Shown: positions 54,383 through 62,671 of the stretch, piece after piece
How the letters are laid out: each line of letters opens with the position of its first letter
Position numbering within the stretch: position 1 is the first letter of the stretch
DNA from: Flavobacterium haoranii
Lineage (GTDB): Bacteria; Bacteroidota; Bacteroidia; Flavobacteriales; Flavobacteriaceae
Length of the DNA: 64,000 nucleotides
NCBI RefSeq assembly: GCF_009363055.1
Contig: NZ_CP045292.1
Span: 682,001 to 746,000, forward strand
Reading direction: 5' to 3'
Made by a program: the position numbers and the translations under genes
Notes under the pieces: model-generated
What the model was told of the DNA's origin: nothing
Databases searched by the model: none
The model's input: only the letters and a program-made list of their open reading frames with translations

Positions 54383-56038
54383 TTATTTTGGAATTTCAAT
54401 TTTTACTTTAAATCCTTTTTGAGGAGCTGTGTCAAAATTAATTTTTCCTTTTATAGAATGAATACGGTTTTCCACATTTTGAAGTCCATTTTTTAAATTT
54501 AATAAATTATTTGTCCCAATTCCGTTATCTGAATAGTTGATTTGTATATTTTTTTTATCTGATCTAATTGAAATACTTGCAATTGAACAGTGACTGTGTT
54601 TTTTCATATTCACCATTAATTCTTGAAGGACTCTGTAGATAATTATTTTAAATTCTTTTGAAATTTTAGAATGATTAAACCCATCAACATTTAAAATTAT
54701 ATTTCTGCCAGAAGAGTTATAAGTCGATAGCATTGATTTTAGTTTTTCTAAATACTGTTCTCCTGTATCGATATTTTTATTTTCATTAGAAATATTTCGT
54801 GTTTTATTGTAAATAGTTTCTAAATTTTCGAGCAAGGTTTCTTTATTACCAATGTTTTCTAGGTCTTGCGTTTCAGCAAATGCCATTGTATTATAAACAT
54901 CATTAGCTAACTCATCATGTAATTTTTTAGCAATACGAGCTTCGGTTAAATAAGCGGTTTCCTTAATTCTCTTTTGATTTCTTTTTTTGATTTGGTAATA
55001 CACTCCAAAACTTGATAAGCACACTAAAATTATTATTGCAATAGAATATTCTTTTAACTGTTTTTGTTTATCGAGTTCTTTTAAAGTTTCTTTGGAATCG
55101 TATTTTATTTTAGCAAATTGATTTTTAGCTTTTTGACGAACAGTTTTAATGCTATCGTTTAATTTTAAAGATTGTAATGCAAATTTTTTGGCATCATCAG
55201 CTTTTGAGAGTTTTGTAAGAAAATATAAGGCTTCAATTTTATCGTCGGGGTTATTTGTTATTTTAGCCATTTCATAGGCTTTTAAAGCATTACTTTTAGT
55301 AATATGTAGCTCTTTGTTTTCATAAAACTCGGCAAAATGCATGTAAGAAGCGGTAAGTCCAAAAATATCCTTTTCTTGTTCTCTAATTTCTTTTGATAGC
55401 GTAGCCAATTCAATTGCTTTTTTATCGTTCAATTTAAACATTGTGTAGCCTAAATTATCCAATACTCTAGCATATTCAAGAGGCAAAGACCGCAAAGAAT
55501 TATTTTTAACCAATGGTTCTAATACCGATTTAGCTTTAGCATAGTTTTTCTGTTTCATGTAATTGTAAGCCAAATTGTTTTTGATGATGCATTTTGAAAC
55601 TTCATCCGAAGTAATACTTAAACTTTTTTGATAGTAGTATTGAGCTTCATCATAGTTAGCTTGTTCTAATGAAGCCAAACCTAAACTATTGTATATGAAA
55701 GTAGAATAACTTTTTTTAGTATCATTATTTATATATTTTAAAGCTTCGGTAACTGTTTCTTCACAACCCGAATAATCATTTTTTATTCTTTGAATCTCAG
55801 ACATCATTAATATTGGATAAATGATGTTTTTATTGTCATTTTGACTTTCGCAAATTAACTTTGTTTTTTGATAATAGTAAAATGCCGAGTCGTATTTGCT
55901 AGATTCAAAAAATGCCTCAGCTTTTTGATAAGACTTTAAATAGGAAGCGTTATTTTTTACATTTGATTCACAGGAAAATAAACTGAAAATCAGGATTATA
56001 AAATAAAATAACGGGAAATGGATTTTTTTAATTGCCAT
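54383..56038 (-). CDS. TPR-containing sensor histidine kinase, HisKA_3 type
   Basis: 551 residues. FYFIILIFSLFSCES is a lipoprotein-like signal with Cys near 23. Several TPRs follow (AFYYYQKTKLICESQNDN; SLGLASLEQANYDEAQYYYQKSL; YNYMKQKNYAKAKSVLEPL), a transmembrane segment (SIAIIILVCLSSFGVYY), the phosphorylated His in AKKLHDELANDVYNTMAF, and an HATPase with YSDNGIGTNNLLNLKNGLQNVENRI and KGFKVKIEIP. This periplasmic-TPR NarL-type kinase design is frequent in Bacteroidetes. The signal is unknown. Confidence 0.9.
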   Translation of the reverse strand: MAIKKIHFPLFYFIILIFSLFSCESNVKNNASYLKSYQKAEAFFESSKYDSAFYYYQKTKLICESQNDNKNIIYPILMMSEIQRIKNDYSGCEETVTEALKYINNDTKKSYSTFIYNSLGLASLEQANYDEAQYYYQKSLSITSDEVSKCIIKNNLAYNYMKQKNYAKAKSVLEPLVKNNSLRSLPLEYARVLDNLGYTMFKLNDKKAIELATLSKEIREQEKDIFGLTASYMHFAEFYENKELHITKSNALKAYEMAKITNNPDDKIEALYFLTKLSKADDAKKFALQSLKLNDSIKTVRQKAKNQFAKIKYDSKETLKELDKQKQLKEYSIAIIILVCLSSFGVYYQIKKRNQKRIKETAYLTEARIAKKLHDELANDVYNTMAFAETQDLENIGNKETLLENLETIYNKTRNISNENKNIDTGEQYLEKLKSMLSTYNSSGRNIILNVDGFNHSKISKEFKIIIYRVLQELMVNMKKHSHCSIASISIRSDKKNIQINYSDNGIGTNNLLNLKNGLQNVENRIHSIKGKINFDTAPQKGFKVKIEIPK

Positions 56039-56282
56039 TCCCCGAAAATAGATAATTATTTTTTATTGAAGAAGAAAAAAATGAAAGAGAAGAGAGTTAA
56101 TCTTTTGATAGTTAAGAAGTATGTAAAGCCAAGATAATACTCAGTCGATTGTTTTATAAAATGGAATGTGTTTTTAATTCATTTGTAATAAAGCAATAAA
56201 ATACTAGTAAGGTTATTTTACAAATGAAGTAGAAATAAAAAACGCAACTATTTGAATTTCAAATAATTGCGTTTTAATTAAG

Positions 56283-56356
56283 TGACCTCGACAGGATTCA
56301 AACCTGTAACCTTCTGAGCCGTAATCAGATGCGCTATTCAGTTGCGCCACGAGGCC
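56283..56356 (-). tRNA. tRNA-Arg (anticodon ACG)
   Basis: Read on the minus strand, the acceptor GGCCTCG pairs with CGAGGTC followed by discriminator A. The anticodon arm is TCTGA-TTACGGC-TCAGA (anticodon ACG), and the T arm has ACAGG-TTTGAAT-CCTGT. It is 74 nt, and no CCA is encoded. Confidence 0.95.
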
Positions 56357-56786
56357 GTTTCACATTCTCGGTAAGAATTACCTTGTTTGCGGGTGCAAAT
56401 ATAGTAAGAATTGCTTAAAACACAAACTCAATTTGTAAAAATACCAAAAAAATATTTTAATTATTTTTATAGTATTGAAAATCAATACGTTTTAAGTTAA
56501 ATAAATCAAATTAGTTTTTAACGTTTAAATAGTGTATCTTTGCAAACAGTTAGTCAGTTTATTATATATCGGTATTTTTCTTTTCAGTTTAAATCCCTTC
56601 CTAATACTTTTATCTAACCTACAGCTTTTTTAAATTGTTTTTGGAAGAAAATTATTTTTCCATTATTTAAATCTAAAATTTTAAATATTTTAATTTGAGC
56701 GTAGTTATTTATAATGTAAAATTTATAGTAAACAAGACTAAAATTTACTAATCATGCGGCTTTTTGCTGTTTAAAAAAATAATTTT
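56357..56786 (+). promoter_or_regulatory. intergenic region with the long leader of rpsU
   Basis: TATCTTTG at 56535-56542 is an exact -7 box; the -33 TTAG at 56511-56514 is a weak match. Transcription near 56549 would leave a leader of about 238 nt with no coding frame. The last 25 nt before the rpsU ATG (CTGTTTAAAAAAATAATTTT region) contain no Shine-Dalgarno sequence. Confidence 0.5.
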
Positions 56787-56981
56787 ATGCTTATAATTGA
56801 AGTAAAACCAGGAGAAAATATTGATAGAGCTTTAAAAAAGTTTAAAAATAAAGTGAGAAAAGTTAAACAAGTTCAGCAATTGAGAGAAAACCAACACTTT
56901 ACTAAAAAATCAGTTGCTAGAAGAGAAGAAATTGGAAAAGCTAAATATATTCAGCATTTAAAAGATACGCTTCAAGATTAA
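56787..56981 (+). CDS. rpsU: 30S ribosomal protein bS21
   Basis: 64 residues. MLIIEVKPGENIDRALKKFKNKV, LRENQHFTKKSVARREE and KYIQHLKDT are bS21. In F. johnsoniae bS21 helps hide the 16S anti-Shine-Dalgarno tail. The 3' end overlaps by 4 bp the stop of a minus-strand gene, so the two genes are tail to tail. Confidence 0.96.
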   Translation: MLIIEVKPGENIDRALKKFKNKVRKVKQVQQLRENQHFTKKSVARREEIGKAKYIQHLKDTLQD

Positions 56982-57121
56982 TTACCCAAAGCTTTAGTGG
57001 TAATAAAATAACGCCAAGCAATAATTGCCTTTTGTATTTTAGTCGCTTTTGATAAATCTAAGCGTTTTTTCGAATAACTAGGTAATAAAACCTTGTTGAG
57101 TTTAGCTAAAAATTTATGCAT
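56978..57121 (-). CDS. small conserved basic protein, 47 residues
   Basis: An ATG at 57121 opens MHKFLAKLNKVLLPSYSKKR, then LDLSKATKIQKAIIAWRYFI and TTKALGN, stop at 56978. It is rich in Lys, with an amphipathic middle. I recall similar short proteins in Flavobacteria next to rpsU, but the function is unknown. It is convergent with rpsU, overlapping the stop codons by 4 bp. Confidence 0.65.
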   Translation of the reverse strand: MHKFLAKLNKVLLPSYSKKRLDLSKATKIQKAIIAWRYFITTKALGN

Positions 57122-57147
57122 TTTGTTTTTTGAGCAAATGTAAAAAA

Positions 57148-57177
57148 ATAAATCCCGAATTCACATTCGGGATTTAT
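57148..57177. terminator. intrinsic terminator of the BlaI/BlaR1-type operon
   Basis: ATAAATCCCGAAT and ATTCGGGATTTAT pair over 13 bp around TCAC. On the minus strand it ends the M56 peptidase transcript; it lies directly after that gene's stop at 57182. Confidence 0.85.
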
Positions 57178-57181
57178 CATT

Positions 57182-59086
57182 TTATTTTGTTTTTGCTTTC
57201 TCAGCTTCAGCTTTCGCTCGCTCTATTTCTTCTTTTGCTTTTTCGATTTCTACTTTTGCCTTTTCTAATTCTGCCTTAGATTTTTCAATTTCAGCTTTGG
57301 CATTCTCCATTTCTGCTTTAGATTTTTCCATTTCAGCTTTTGCTTTTAGCATGTCGCTATTCATTTTCTTTTTTTGAATTTCGATGATTTTTTTATCATT
57401 TTCCTTAACAATGTTAATAGTCTGAATTTCATCAGGATTTATTTCGTCTAATTCCGATTTATTTATTTTTTTTCCATTTACAATTATTACAGCGTCATCT
57501 GGAATTCCCGCCGAATTTTTAGTGATAATTTTAATTTCATTTCGATTATTGTTTTTACTTACATTAACCGATTTGATGATTTTAGAATCTAAATTATCCA
57601 TTTCTTCTTTAGAAATTTCTTTATCATTTAAGAAGATATTAGTGTTAGGAGTTTCGTCAGATATAGTAGAATTTCCTTTAAAAATCATTACTTTTCTGTT
57701 AGTAAAATCATCTTCATTAATAGCAACAGAACCATCAACTGTTACAATTTTATCTTTTAATTCATCTTTAGAATATTCTTTTCCGTTAATGATGTAGATA
57801 TCTTCACCATTATTTGTTTTTTTAACATCAATAGTTTCAATTTCTGGAATAGCCTTATTCCAAGAAATTTCACCATTGTCTGAGTTCTGAACATGACCTG
57901 CAATTTCTGCCATTTGTTGATCTCCAAAACCAATTTTTCCATTAGGTTCTAATTCTTTATAGAATACAATTGGTTCAATTGGTGAGGCTGATTTTCTGGA
58001 AAGCTGACCTGTATTGCCATCTTTGTCTTTATAAGAAATTGAAATAGCTGTAATTTCGTTGGCACTATTTCGCTTAATTTTTGAAACTTTTAATTCTATT
58101 CCATGTTCTTTTTTAAAAGTTTCGGTTTCTTTTTTAATTTCAGCATCAGTAGTGTTTTTAGTAATCAGAAATTGTACAATTTCGACAACATGAACTTCAT
58201 TAATGTTTGTTGCTGTTTTAATTTGAGCAATAGTTTTTACTTGGAAACTTAAAAAGAATACTAGTAACAATGGTATCATTATAGAATATTTCCATTGTTT
58301 TCTTTTGTTTGAAGGATTTGTGTTTAACATAACGATTCGTTTTTTGATTAATGATTGATAAAATTGATTTGTGATTGATAATTGATTTTTTGTACCAATA
58401 GTTTTTAATAATGTTTTTTGATATAAATAAGAATTTTGAGTGATATTTTGAGTTTCAGCATCGGCAATAAATTCTAAATTTTGTAGTATTGCTTTTTTGT
58501 ACAACCAAGCTACAGGATTAACCCATAATAGAATGGTTAAAAATTTACTGGTCAATACATCTAGAGAATGAAGCTGTTTAATATGAATATTTTCGTGAAT
58601 AAAAATTAATTCTAATTCTTCTTTAGAAAATTTTTCTTTATTGTAAACCAAATAGTTAAAGAATGAAAATGGATTATCATAACTATTGTTTTCCACTAAA
58701 ATTAATTGGTTTACTTTGTCTTTTTTTCCAGTTTTTAATACCTTAATAAAAGACATTAATTCAATAATTATCTTAAAAAATAAAATTGATGAAATTAAAA
58801 CATAACCAACTTGTGCTATATAATCTAAATTAAAGTTATTTGTCTTAGAATCAATTGGACTTTCAAGTAAAAGTGAATCAAAATTTTGATTTACAGTTTG
58901 TGGTTCAATCCAAATAATTTTTGAATAGGATAGAAGCGGTAAAACAAAAGAAATTACTATTCCTAAAAGCAAAAAGAATCTGTTATTTTGGAAAAAGGTT
59001 TCTTTTTTTAGAAAAATGATATAAAATAAATAATGAATAATAAGTAATCCATTAACTTTTAAAAAATATAGCCAAATACTTTCCAT
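57182..59086 (-). CDS. BlaR1-like M56 family membrane metallopeptidase with coiled-coil tail
   Basis: 634 residues. Three transmembrane segments lie in the first 110 residues, then the cytosolic M56 domain with HENIH at 164-168 (IFIHENIHIKQLHSLD) and a fourth membrane segment at about 268-285 (SIMIPLLLVFFLSFQV). The periplasmic part has repeats of VNGKEYSKDEL/VNGKKINKSEL type (DPEIxxINIVK) and ends in about 60 residues of AEMEKSKAEMENAKAEIEKSK-like heptads, a long charged coiled coil. There is no penicillin-binding sensor domain. It lies 1 bp after blaI and probably cleaves that repressor on an unknown envelope signal. Confidence 0.9.
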   Translation of the reverse strand: MESIWLYFLKVNGLLIIHYLFYIIFLKKETFFQNNRFFLLLGIVISFVLPLLSYSKIIWIEPQTVNQNFDSLLLESPIDSKTNNFNLDYIAQVGYVLISSILFFKIIIELMSFIKVLKTGKKDKVNQLILVENNSYDNPFSFFNYLVYNKEKFSKEELELIFIHENIHIKQLHSLDVLTSKFLTILLWVNPVAWLYKKAILQNLEFIADAETQNITQNSYLYQKTLLKTIGTKNQLSITNQFYQSLIKKRIVMLNTNPSNKRKQWKYSIMIPLLLVFFLSFQVKTIAQIKTATNINEVHVVEIVQFLITKNTTDAEIKKETETFKKEHGIELKVSKIKRNSANEITAISISYKDKDGNTGQLSRKSASPIEPIVFYKELEPNGKIGFGDQQMAEIAGHVQNSDNGEISWNKAIPEIETIDVKKTNNGEDIYIINGKEYSKDELKDKIVTVDGSVAINEDDFTNRKVMIFKGNSTISDETPNTNIFLNDKEISKEEMDNLDSKIIKSVNVSKNNNRNEIKIITKNSAGIPDDAVIIVNGKKINKSELDEINPDEIQTINIVKENDKKIIEIQKKKMNSDMLKAKAEMEKSKAEMENAKAEIEKSKAELEKAKVEIEKAKEEIERAKAEAEKAKTK

Positions 59087-59087
59087 A

Positions 59088-59447
59088 TCATTTCTTTTTA
59101 TCTATTAATTCTAAGATTTCACGTAATTCTTCAGCGGAAATTTTTTCTTCTTCAGCAAAGAACGAAACCAAATTTTTATAGGAATTATTGAAATAGTTTG
59201 AAATAGCAGTATTCATATATTTCTTTCTATATTCTTCAATAGTAACAAGCGGATAATATTGATGTGTTTTCCCATAGGCAGTATAACCTACATATCCTTT
59301 TTCTTCAAGATTGCGAACAATAGTAGAAAGTGTATTGTAATGCGGTTTGTCTTCAGAAATTTCTTCCAGTATGTCTTTTACGAAAGCTTTCTTTAACTTC
59401 CATAAAATTTGCATAATTTCTTCTTCTTTATTGGTAAGCTTTTGCAT
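59088..59447 (-). CDS. BlaI/MecI family repressor
   Basis: 119 residues. LTNKEEEIMQILWKLKKAFVKDILEEI, YNTLSTIVRNLEEKGYVGYTAYGKTHQYYPLVTIEEYRKKYM is the winged helix and dimerisation core of BlaI. It should repress its own operon with the downstream M56 protease. Three palindromic operators lie at 59486-59541, just upstream. Confidence 0.93.
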   Translation of the reverse strand: MQKLTNKEEEIMQILWKLKKAFVKDILEEISEDKPHYNTLSTIVRNLEEKGYVGYTAYGKTHQYYPLVTIEEYRKKYMNTAISNYFNNSYKNLVSFFAEEEKISAEELREILELIDKKK

Positions 59448-59462
59448 AATATAAATGTATTA

Positions 59463-59541
59463 TTTGATTGATAAATCAAACATATAACTATATTTTTAGT
59501 TTTACAACTATAAAACTAGTTATTTAACTATTTTTTAAGTT
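59463..59541 (-). promoter_or_regulatory. blaI-type promoter with three 20-bp-spaced operators
   Basis: AACTATATTTTTAGTT (59486-59501), AACTATAAAACTAGTT (59506-59521) and AACTATTTTTTAAGTT (59526-59541) share AACTA-N6-TAGTT (the third AAGTT) and start exactly 20 bp apart. On the minus strand TTG (59507-59505), 20 bp and TATGTTTG (59484-59477) form the promoter, which the first two operators cover. TTTGATT/AATCAAA at 59463-59480 is a further inverted repeat near the start site. Confidence 0.75.
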
Positions 59542-59635
59542 TTATGTTATTCGTCGTTTATTTATGCTTCACAACGTTAATGAAGTGGGCTGATTATTAA
59601 TTTGTTTATTTTCAATTATTTTTTAATGATACTTT

Positions 59636-60754
59636 ATTAAAAAAAATTACGTATTAGCATTTTTGTTAAGTTCATTTTTGGGTTTAGCACAAACTGAAGA
59701 TGTGTCACCAAATCTATCACATCCTTCGAATAATAGTTTACTAGTGAATAACACGAATAGTTCTATTTTAACCACATCTTTTTTATATGATATTTCAACA
59801 GCAATTGGAGCTTCTGGAAATGCAGGTGTAGTTTTTGTAAATAATGAGTTTTGGGTTTCTGCATGGGCTTCAAACAATATCCATTTGTTAGATAGTTCAG
59901 GAGCTTTTAGTTCAACTTTTCAAGTAGCAGGTTTAACTGGTACACGTTCTATGACGACAGATGGTACCTATGTTTATTGTGGTACCGCTGGTTCAACAAT
60001 TTATAGAGTAAATCCAGTAACCAAAGTAGTTGTAAACACTATAGCGGTTTCATCATCTGTTACGGCAAGATTTTGTACATATGATCCTACATTAGATGGA
60101 GGAAATGGTGGTTTTTGGATTGCAAATTTTAATACAGATATTGCTTCAATCAGTATGACTGGTACACAATTATCTTTAATTCCGGCTGCGACTCACGGTT
60201 TAACAGGAATGTATGGAGCAGCAGTTTATAATAATAATGGCAATCATTATTTATTTGTATATCATCAAGGAGGCGCTAATAATGATCAAATAACAGTATT
60301 AAATTTAACAACAGGCTTACAAACGGGTGATACTTATGATTTTTTCGTTAATGATTCGCAACCAGCTGGTTCTACAAGTTCATTAGCTGGAGGGATGTTT
60401 TTATCGTCTTCTGTAGTCTCGGGTCAAGATACCTTGATAGGTGTTTCACAAGCAACACCCAATAATTTGTTATTTGGTATGAATTTAGATACAGTTTTAG
60501 CAACGGATTCGTTTAAATCATCAAATTTTGTGGTATATCCAAATCCAGCAACAGACTATTTATCATTTTCAACTAAAAATAATGTAAAAATAAAACAATT
60601 AAGAGTAGTAGATGTTTTAGGACAACTGGTAATAGATAAGCCTAATTTTACACATTCAAAAATTGATATTTCAAATTTGAATTCAGGAATCTATTTTGTA
60701 TCGCTTTTTGATGAAAATAATCAATCGCAAACTATAAAAGTTATCAAAAAATAA
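59636..60754 (+). CDS. T9SS type A sorted secreted protein, beta-propeller-like; unusual ATT start
   Basis: The only good signal peptide is KKNYVLAFLLSSFLGLAQ, whose preceding codon at 59636 is ATT; a stop lies three codons upstream and the next start (TTG 59663) would cut the signal. The mature part has SSGNAGVVFVNNEFWVSAWAS, GTRSMTTDGTYVYCGTAG and similar repeats suggesting a propeller. The C-terminal sorting domain (VVYPNPATDYLSF, LRVVDVLGQLV, LNSGIYFVSL, QTIKVIKK) directs T9SS export and surface attachment. About 372 residues. An ATG lost by mutation or misread is possible. Confidence 0.82.
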   Translation: MKKNYVLAFLLSSFLGLAQTEDVSPNLSHPSNNSLLVNNTNSSILTTSFLYDISTAIGASGNAGVVFVNNEFWVSAWASNNIHLLDSSGAFSSTFQVAGLTGTRSMTTDGTYVYCGTAGSTIYRVNPVTKVVVNTIAVSSSVTARFCTYDPTLDGGNGGFWIANFNTDIASISMTGTQLSLIPAATHGLTGMYGAAVYNNNGNHYLFVYHQGGANNDQITVLNLTTGLQTGDTYDFFVNDSQPAGSTSSLAGGMFLSSSVVSGQDTLIGVSQATPNNLLFGMNLDTVLATDSFKSSNFVVYPNPATDYLSFSTKNNVKIKQLRVVDVLGQLVIDKPNFTHSKIDISNLNSGIYFVSLFDENNQSQTIKVIKK

Positions 60755-60768
60755 TAGTTTAGATTTAG

Positions 60769-60800
60769 AAAACGCCTTCACTATTTGTTGAGGCGTTTTT
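60769..60800. terminator. bidirectional terminator between the T9SS gene and the MFS gene
   Basis: AAAACGCCT and AGGCGTTTTT pair around TCACTATTTGTTG. The stem overlaps the 3' end of the minus-strand transporter gene at 60781. Confidence 0.8.
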
Positions 60801-62007
60801 CTTTTGAAACTAAAATAAATACCCAATAGCCTAATGCGGTGCCAATTAAGCCTAAACTACCCATGAATGCCCAATTATATTGGTAACCAAAGGCATTAAT
60901 ATTTTCCATTCCTGTTTTTGCAGAAAGAATATGTGCCATGCTGTAACTCATCGTAAAAATTGCCATGTAACGTCCTTCGTGACCTTTTGGTGCGCGACTC
61001 ATTGCAAATGAATTTGAGAAAGGAAAGGCTAACATTTCGCCAAATGTCATTAAAAACATCATGATCCATAAAACAATTTCCCATTCATTAAACAATAGCA
61101 TAAACATACAAACCGACATAATAAAGGTTCCAATAGTAACAATTTTTACTTTGTTTAACTGTCGCTTTTCTATATAACTTACAATTGGCATTTCCATTAA
61201 AAAAATCATTAATCCATTAAAGGTGAGGAGTAAGCCTGTTTTAAATTCGGTCATATTAAATTGTTCTCTATGATAAAGTGGGAGCGTAGTAAATAATTGG
61301 AAAAATATAATTCCTATTAATATACACTGAGTTAGAAATATCCAAAAGGGTAAATCTTTAAAAACTGATGCTGTTAAAACTTCTCCTGGATGTTCAGTGT
61401 CTTGATATTTTGATTTTTCTTTTTCTTTTACTTTGTACCAAAATATTAATATAGCTACAATACAAGTTGCACCATCTACCCAAAAAAGTCCTTTGTAACC
61501 AACATTCATAATAATTAAACCACCAAGCGCTGGTCCGGCTGCAAAGCCTAAGTTTATAGCTAATCGAACTAAAGTTAAAGCTCTGGTTCTGTTTTCGGGT
61601 TTTGCATATGCAGCTAACGAAACAAACATCGCAGGACGAAACATATCTGCAACAACCATTATTAAGAATATAGCTACTAATAACGATTCATATTGTGTAA
61701 TGTGTTGTAAGCCAAAAAACATTAATCCGCTAGTAAATAGACTGAAAATCATTATTTTGTAAAAACCTATCTTGTCGGATAATTTTCCACCAAGCCAAGA
61801 ACCAAGCATAGATCCACAACCAAAACTTACCATAATCCAACCGACTTGACTATACGTAAAACCTAAATCTTCTTTTAAGTATTTTGATAAAAAGGGTAGT
61901 ACCATTGTACCAGCTCTATTGATAAATGTTACCAGGGTAAGTATCCAAATTTCTCTAGAAAATCCTCTAAAATTATCGATGTATTTATGGAAAGCTTTTG
62001 TAAGCAT
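60781..62007 (-). CDS. MFS transporter
   Basis: 408 residues, 12 hydrophobic segments. SKYLKEDLGFTYSQVGWIMVSFGCGSMLGSWLGGKLSDKIG contains the loop 2-3 motif GGKLSDKIG, and NRTRALTLVRLAINLGFAAGPALGG the motif C-like region. It resembles drug/proton antiporter-type Major Facilitator proteins of Bacteroidetes. The substrate is unknown. It is single on its strand. Confidence 0.9.
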   Translation of the reverse strand: MLTKAFHKYIDNFRGFSREIWILTLVTFINRAGTMVLPFLSKYLKEDLGFTYSQVGWIMVSFGCGSMLGSWLGGKLSDKIGFYKIMIFSLFTSGLMFFGLQHITQYESLLVAIFLIMVVADMFRPAMFVSLAAYAKPENRTRALTLVRLAINLGFAAGPALGGLIIMNVGYKGLFWVDGATCIVAILIFWYKVKEKEKSKYQDTEHPGEVLTASVFKDLPFWIFLTQCILIGIIFFQLFTTLPLYHREQFNMTEFKTGLLLTFNGLMIFLMEMPIVSYIEKRQLNKVKIVTIGTFIMSVCMFMLLFNEWEIVLWIMMFLMTFGEMLAFPFSNSFAMSRAPKGHEGRYMAIFTMSYSMAHILSAKTGMENINAFGYQYNWAFMGSLGLIGTALGYWVFILVSKEKRLNK

Positions 62008-62086
62008 GAATAATATTTAATTGCAAAGGTATTAAAGGTACTAAGAAAGATATGTTAATCTAACTTAAAATTATAAAAAAAGAGGA

Positions 62087-62671
62087 TTAAAAATCCTCTT
62101 CATTTTCTTCTTCAAAATCTTCTTCTTCTTCAAATTCAAATTCGAAGAACGAAAAAGTGGTACCACCATAATGTTTAGAAAATGAAAAATGCATCATGTG
62201 ATCTAACTTCATATCTTTTGAATGTTCGACAATTAACATGCCATCTTCTTCTAGTAATTCATTCTCAAATATTAAAGTAATTATACTTTCAAACTGTTCT
62301 TGTGATAAATGATAGGGTGGATCGGCAAAAATAATATCGTAAGAACTATTACTTCTTTCTAAAAATTTAAAAACATCACTTTTTATTGTTGTAATATCAA
62401 AATCGAGTTCTGTAGAAATTTTCTTGATGTAATTGATACAACCAAAATCGGCATCAACACTTGTAATGGGTTTTGCACCTCTAGAAGCAAATTCATAACT
62501 AATATTTCCTGTTCCAGAAAACAAATCTAAAATACGTAATTCACTGAAATTGAAGTGATTGTTTAAAATATTGAATAGCGATTCTTTCGCCATATCCGTT
62601 GTTGGTCGAACAGGCAATTTTTTTGGAGCAATTAGTCTTCTTCCTTTATATTTTCCCGATATAATTCTCAT
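62087..62671 (-). CDS. rsmD: 16S rRNA (guanine(966)-N(2))-methyltransferase
   Basis: 194 residues. MRIISGKYKGRRLIAPK, RPTTDMAKESLFNIL and LDLFSGTGNISYEFASRGA are the AdoMet site; the catalytic ADPPY is in IIFADPPYHL. The highly acidic tail EEEEDFEEENEEDF is an unusual extension. RsmD methylates G966 of 16S rRNA. It overlaps the DUF3822 gene by 4 bp, so they are translationally coupled. Confidence 0.93.
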   Translation of the reverse strand: MRIISGKYKGRRLIAPKKLPVRPTTDMAKESLFNILNNHFNFSELRILDLFSGTGNISYEFASRGAKPITSVDADFGCINYIKKISTELDFDITTIKSDVFKFLERSNSSYDIIFADPPYHLSQEQFESIITLIFENELLEEDGMLIVEHSKDMKLDHMMHFSFSKHYGGTTFSFFEFEFEEEEDFEEENEEDF

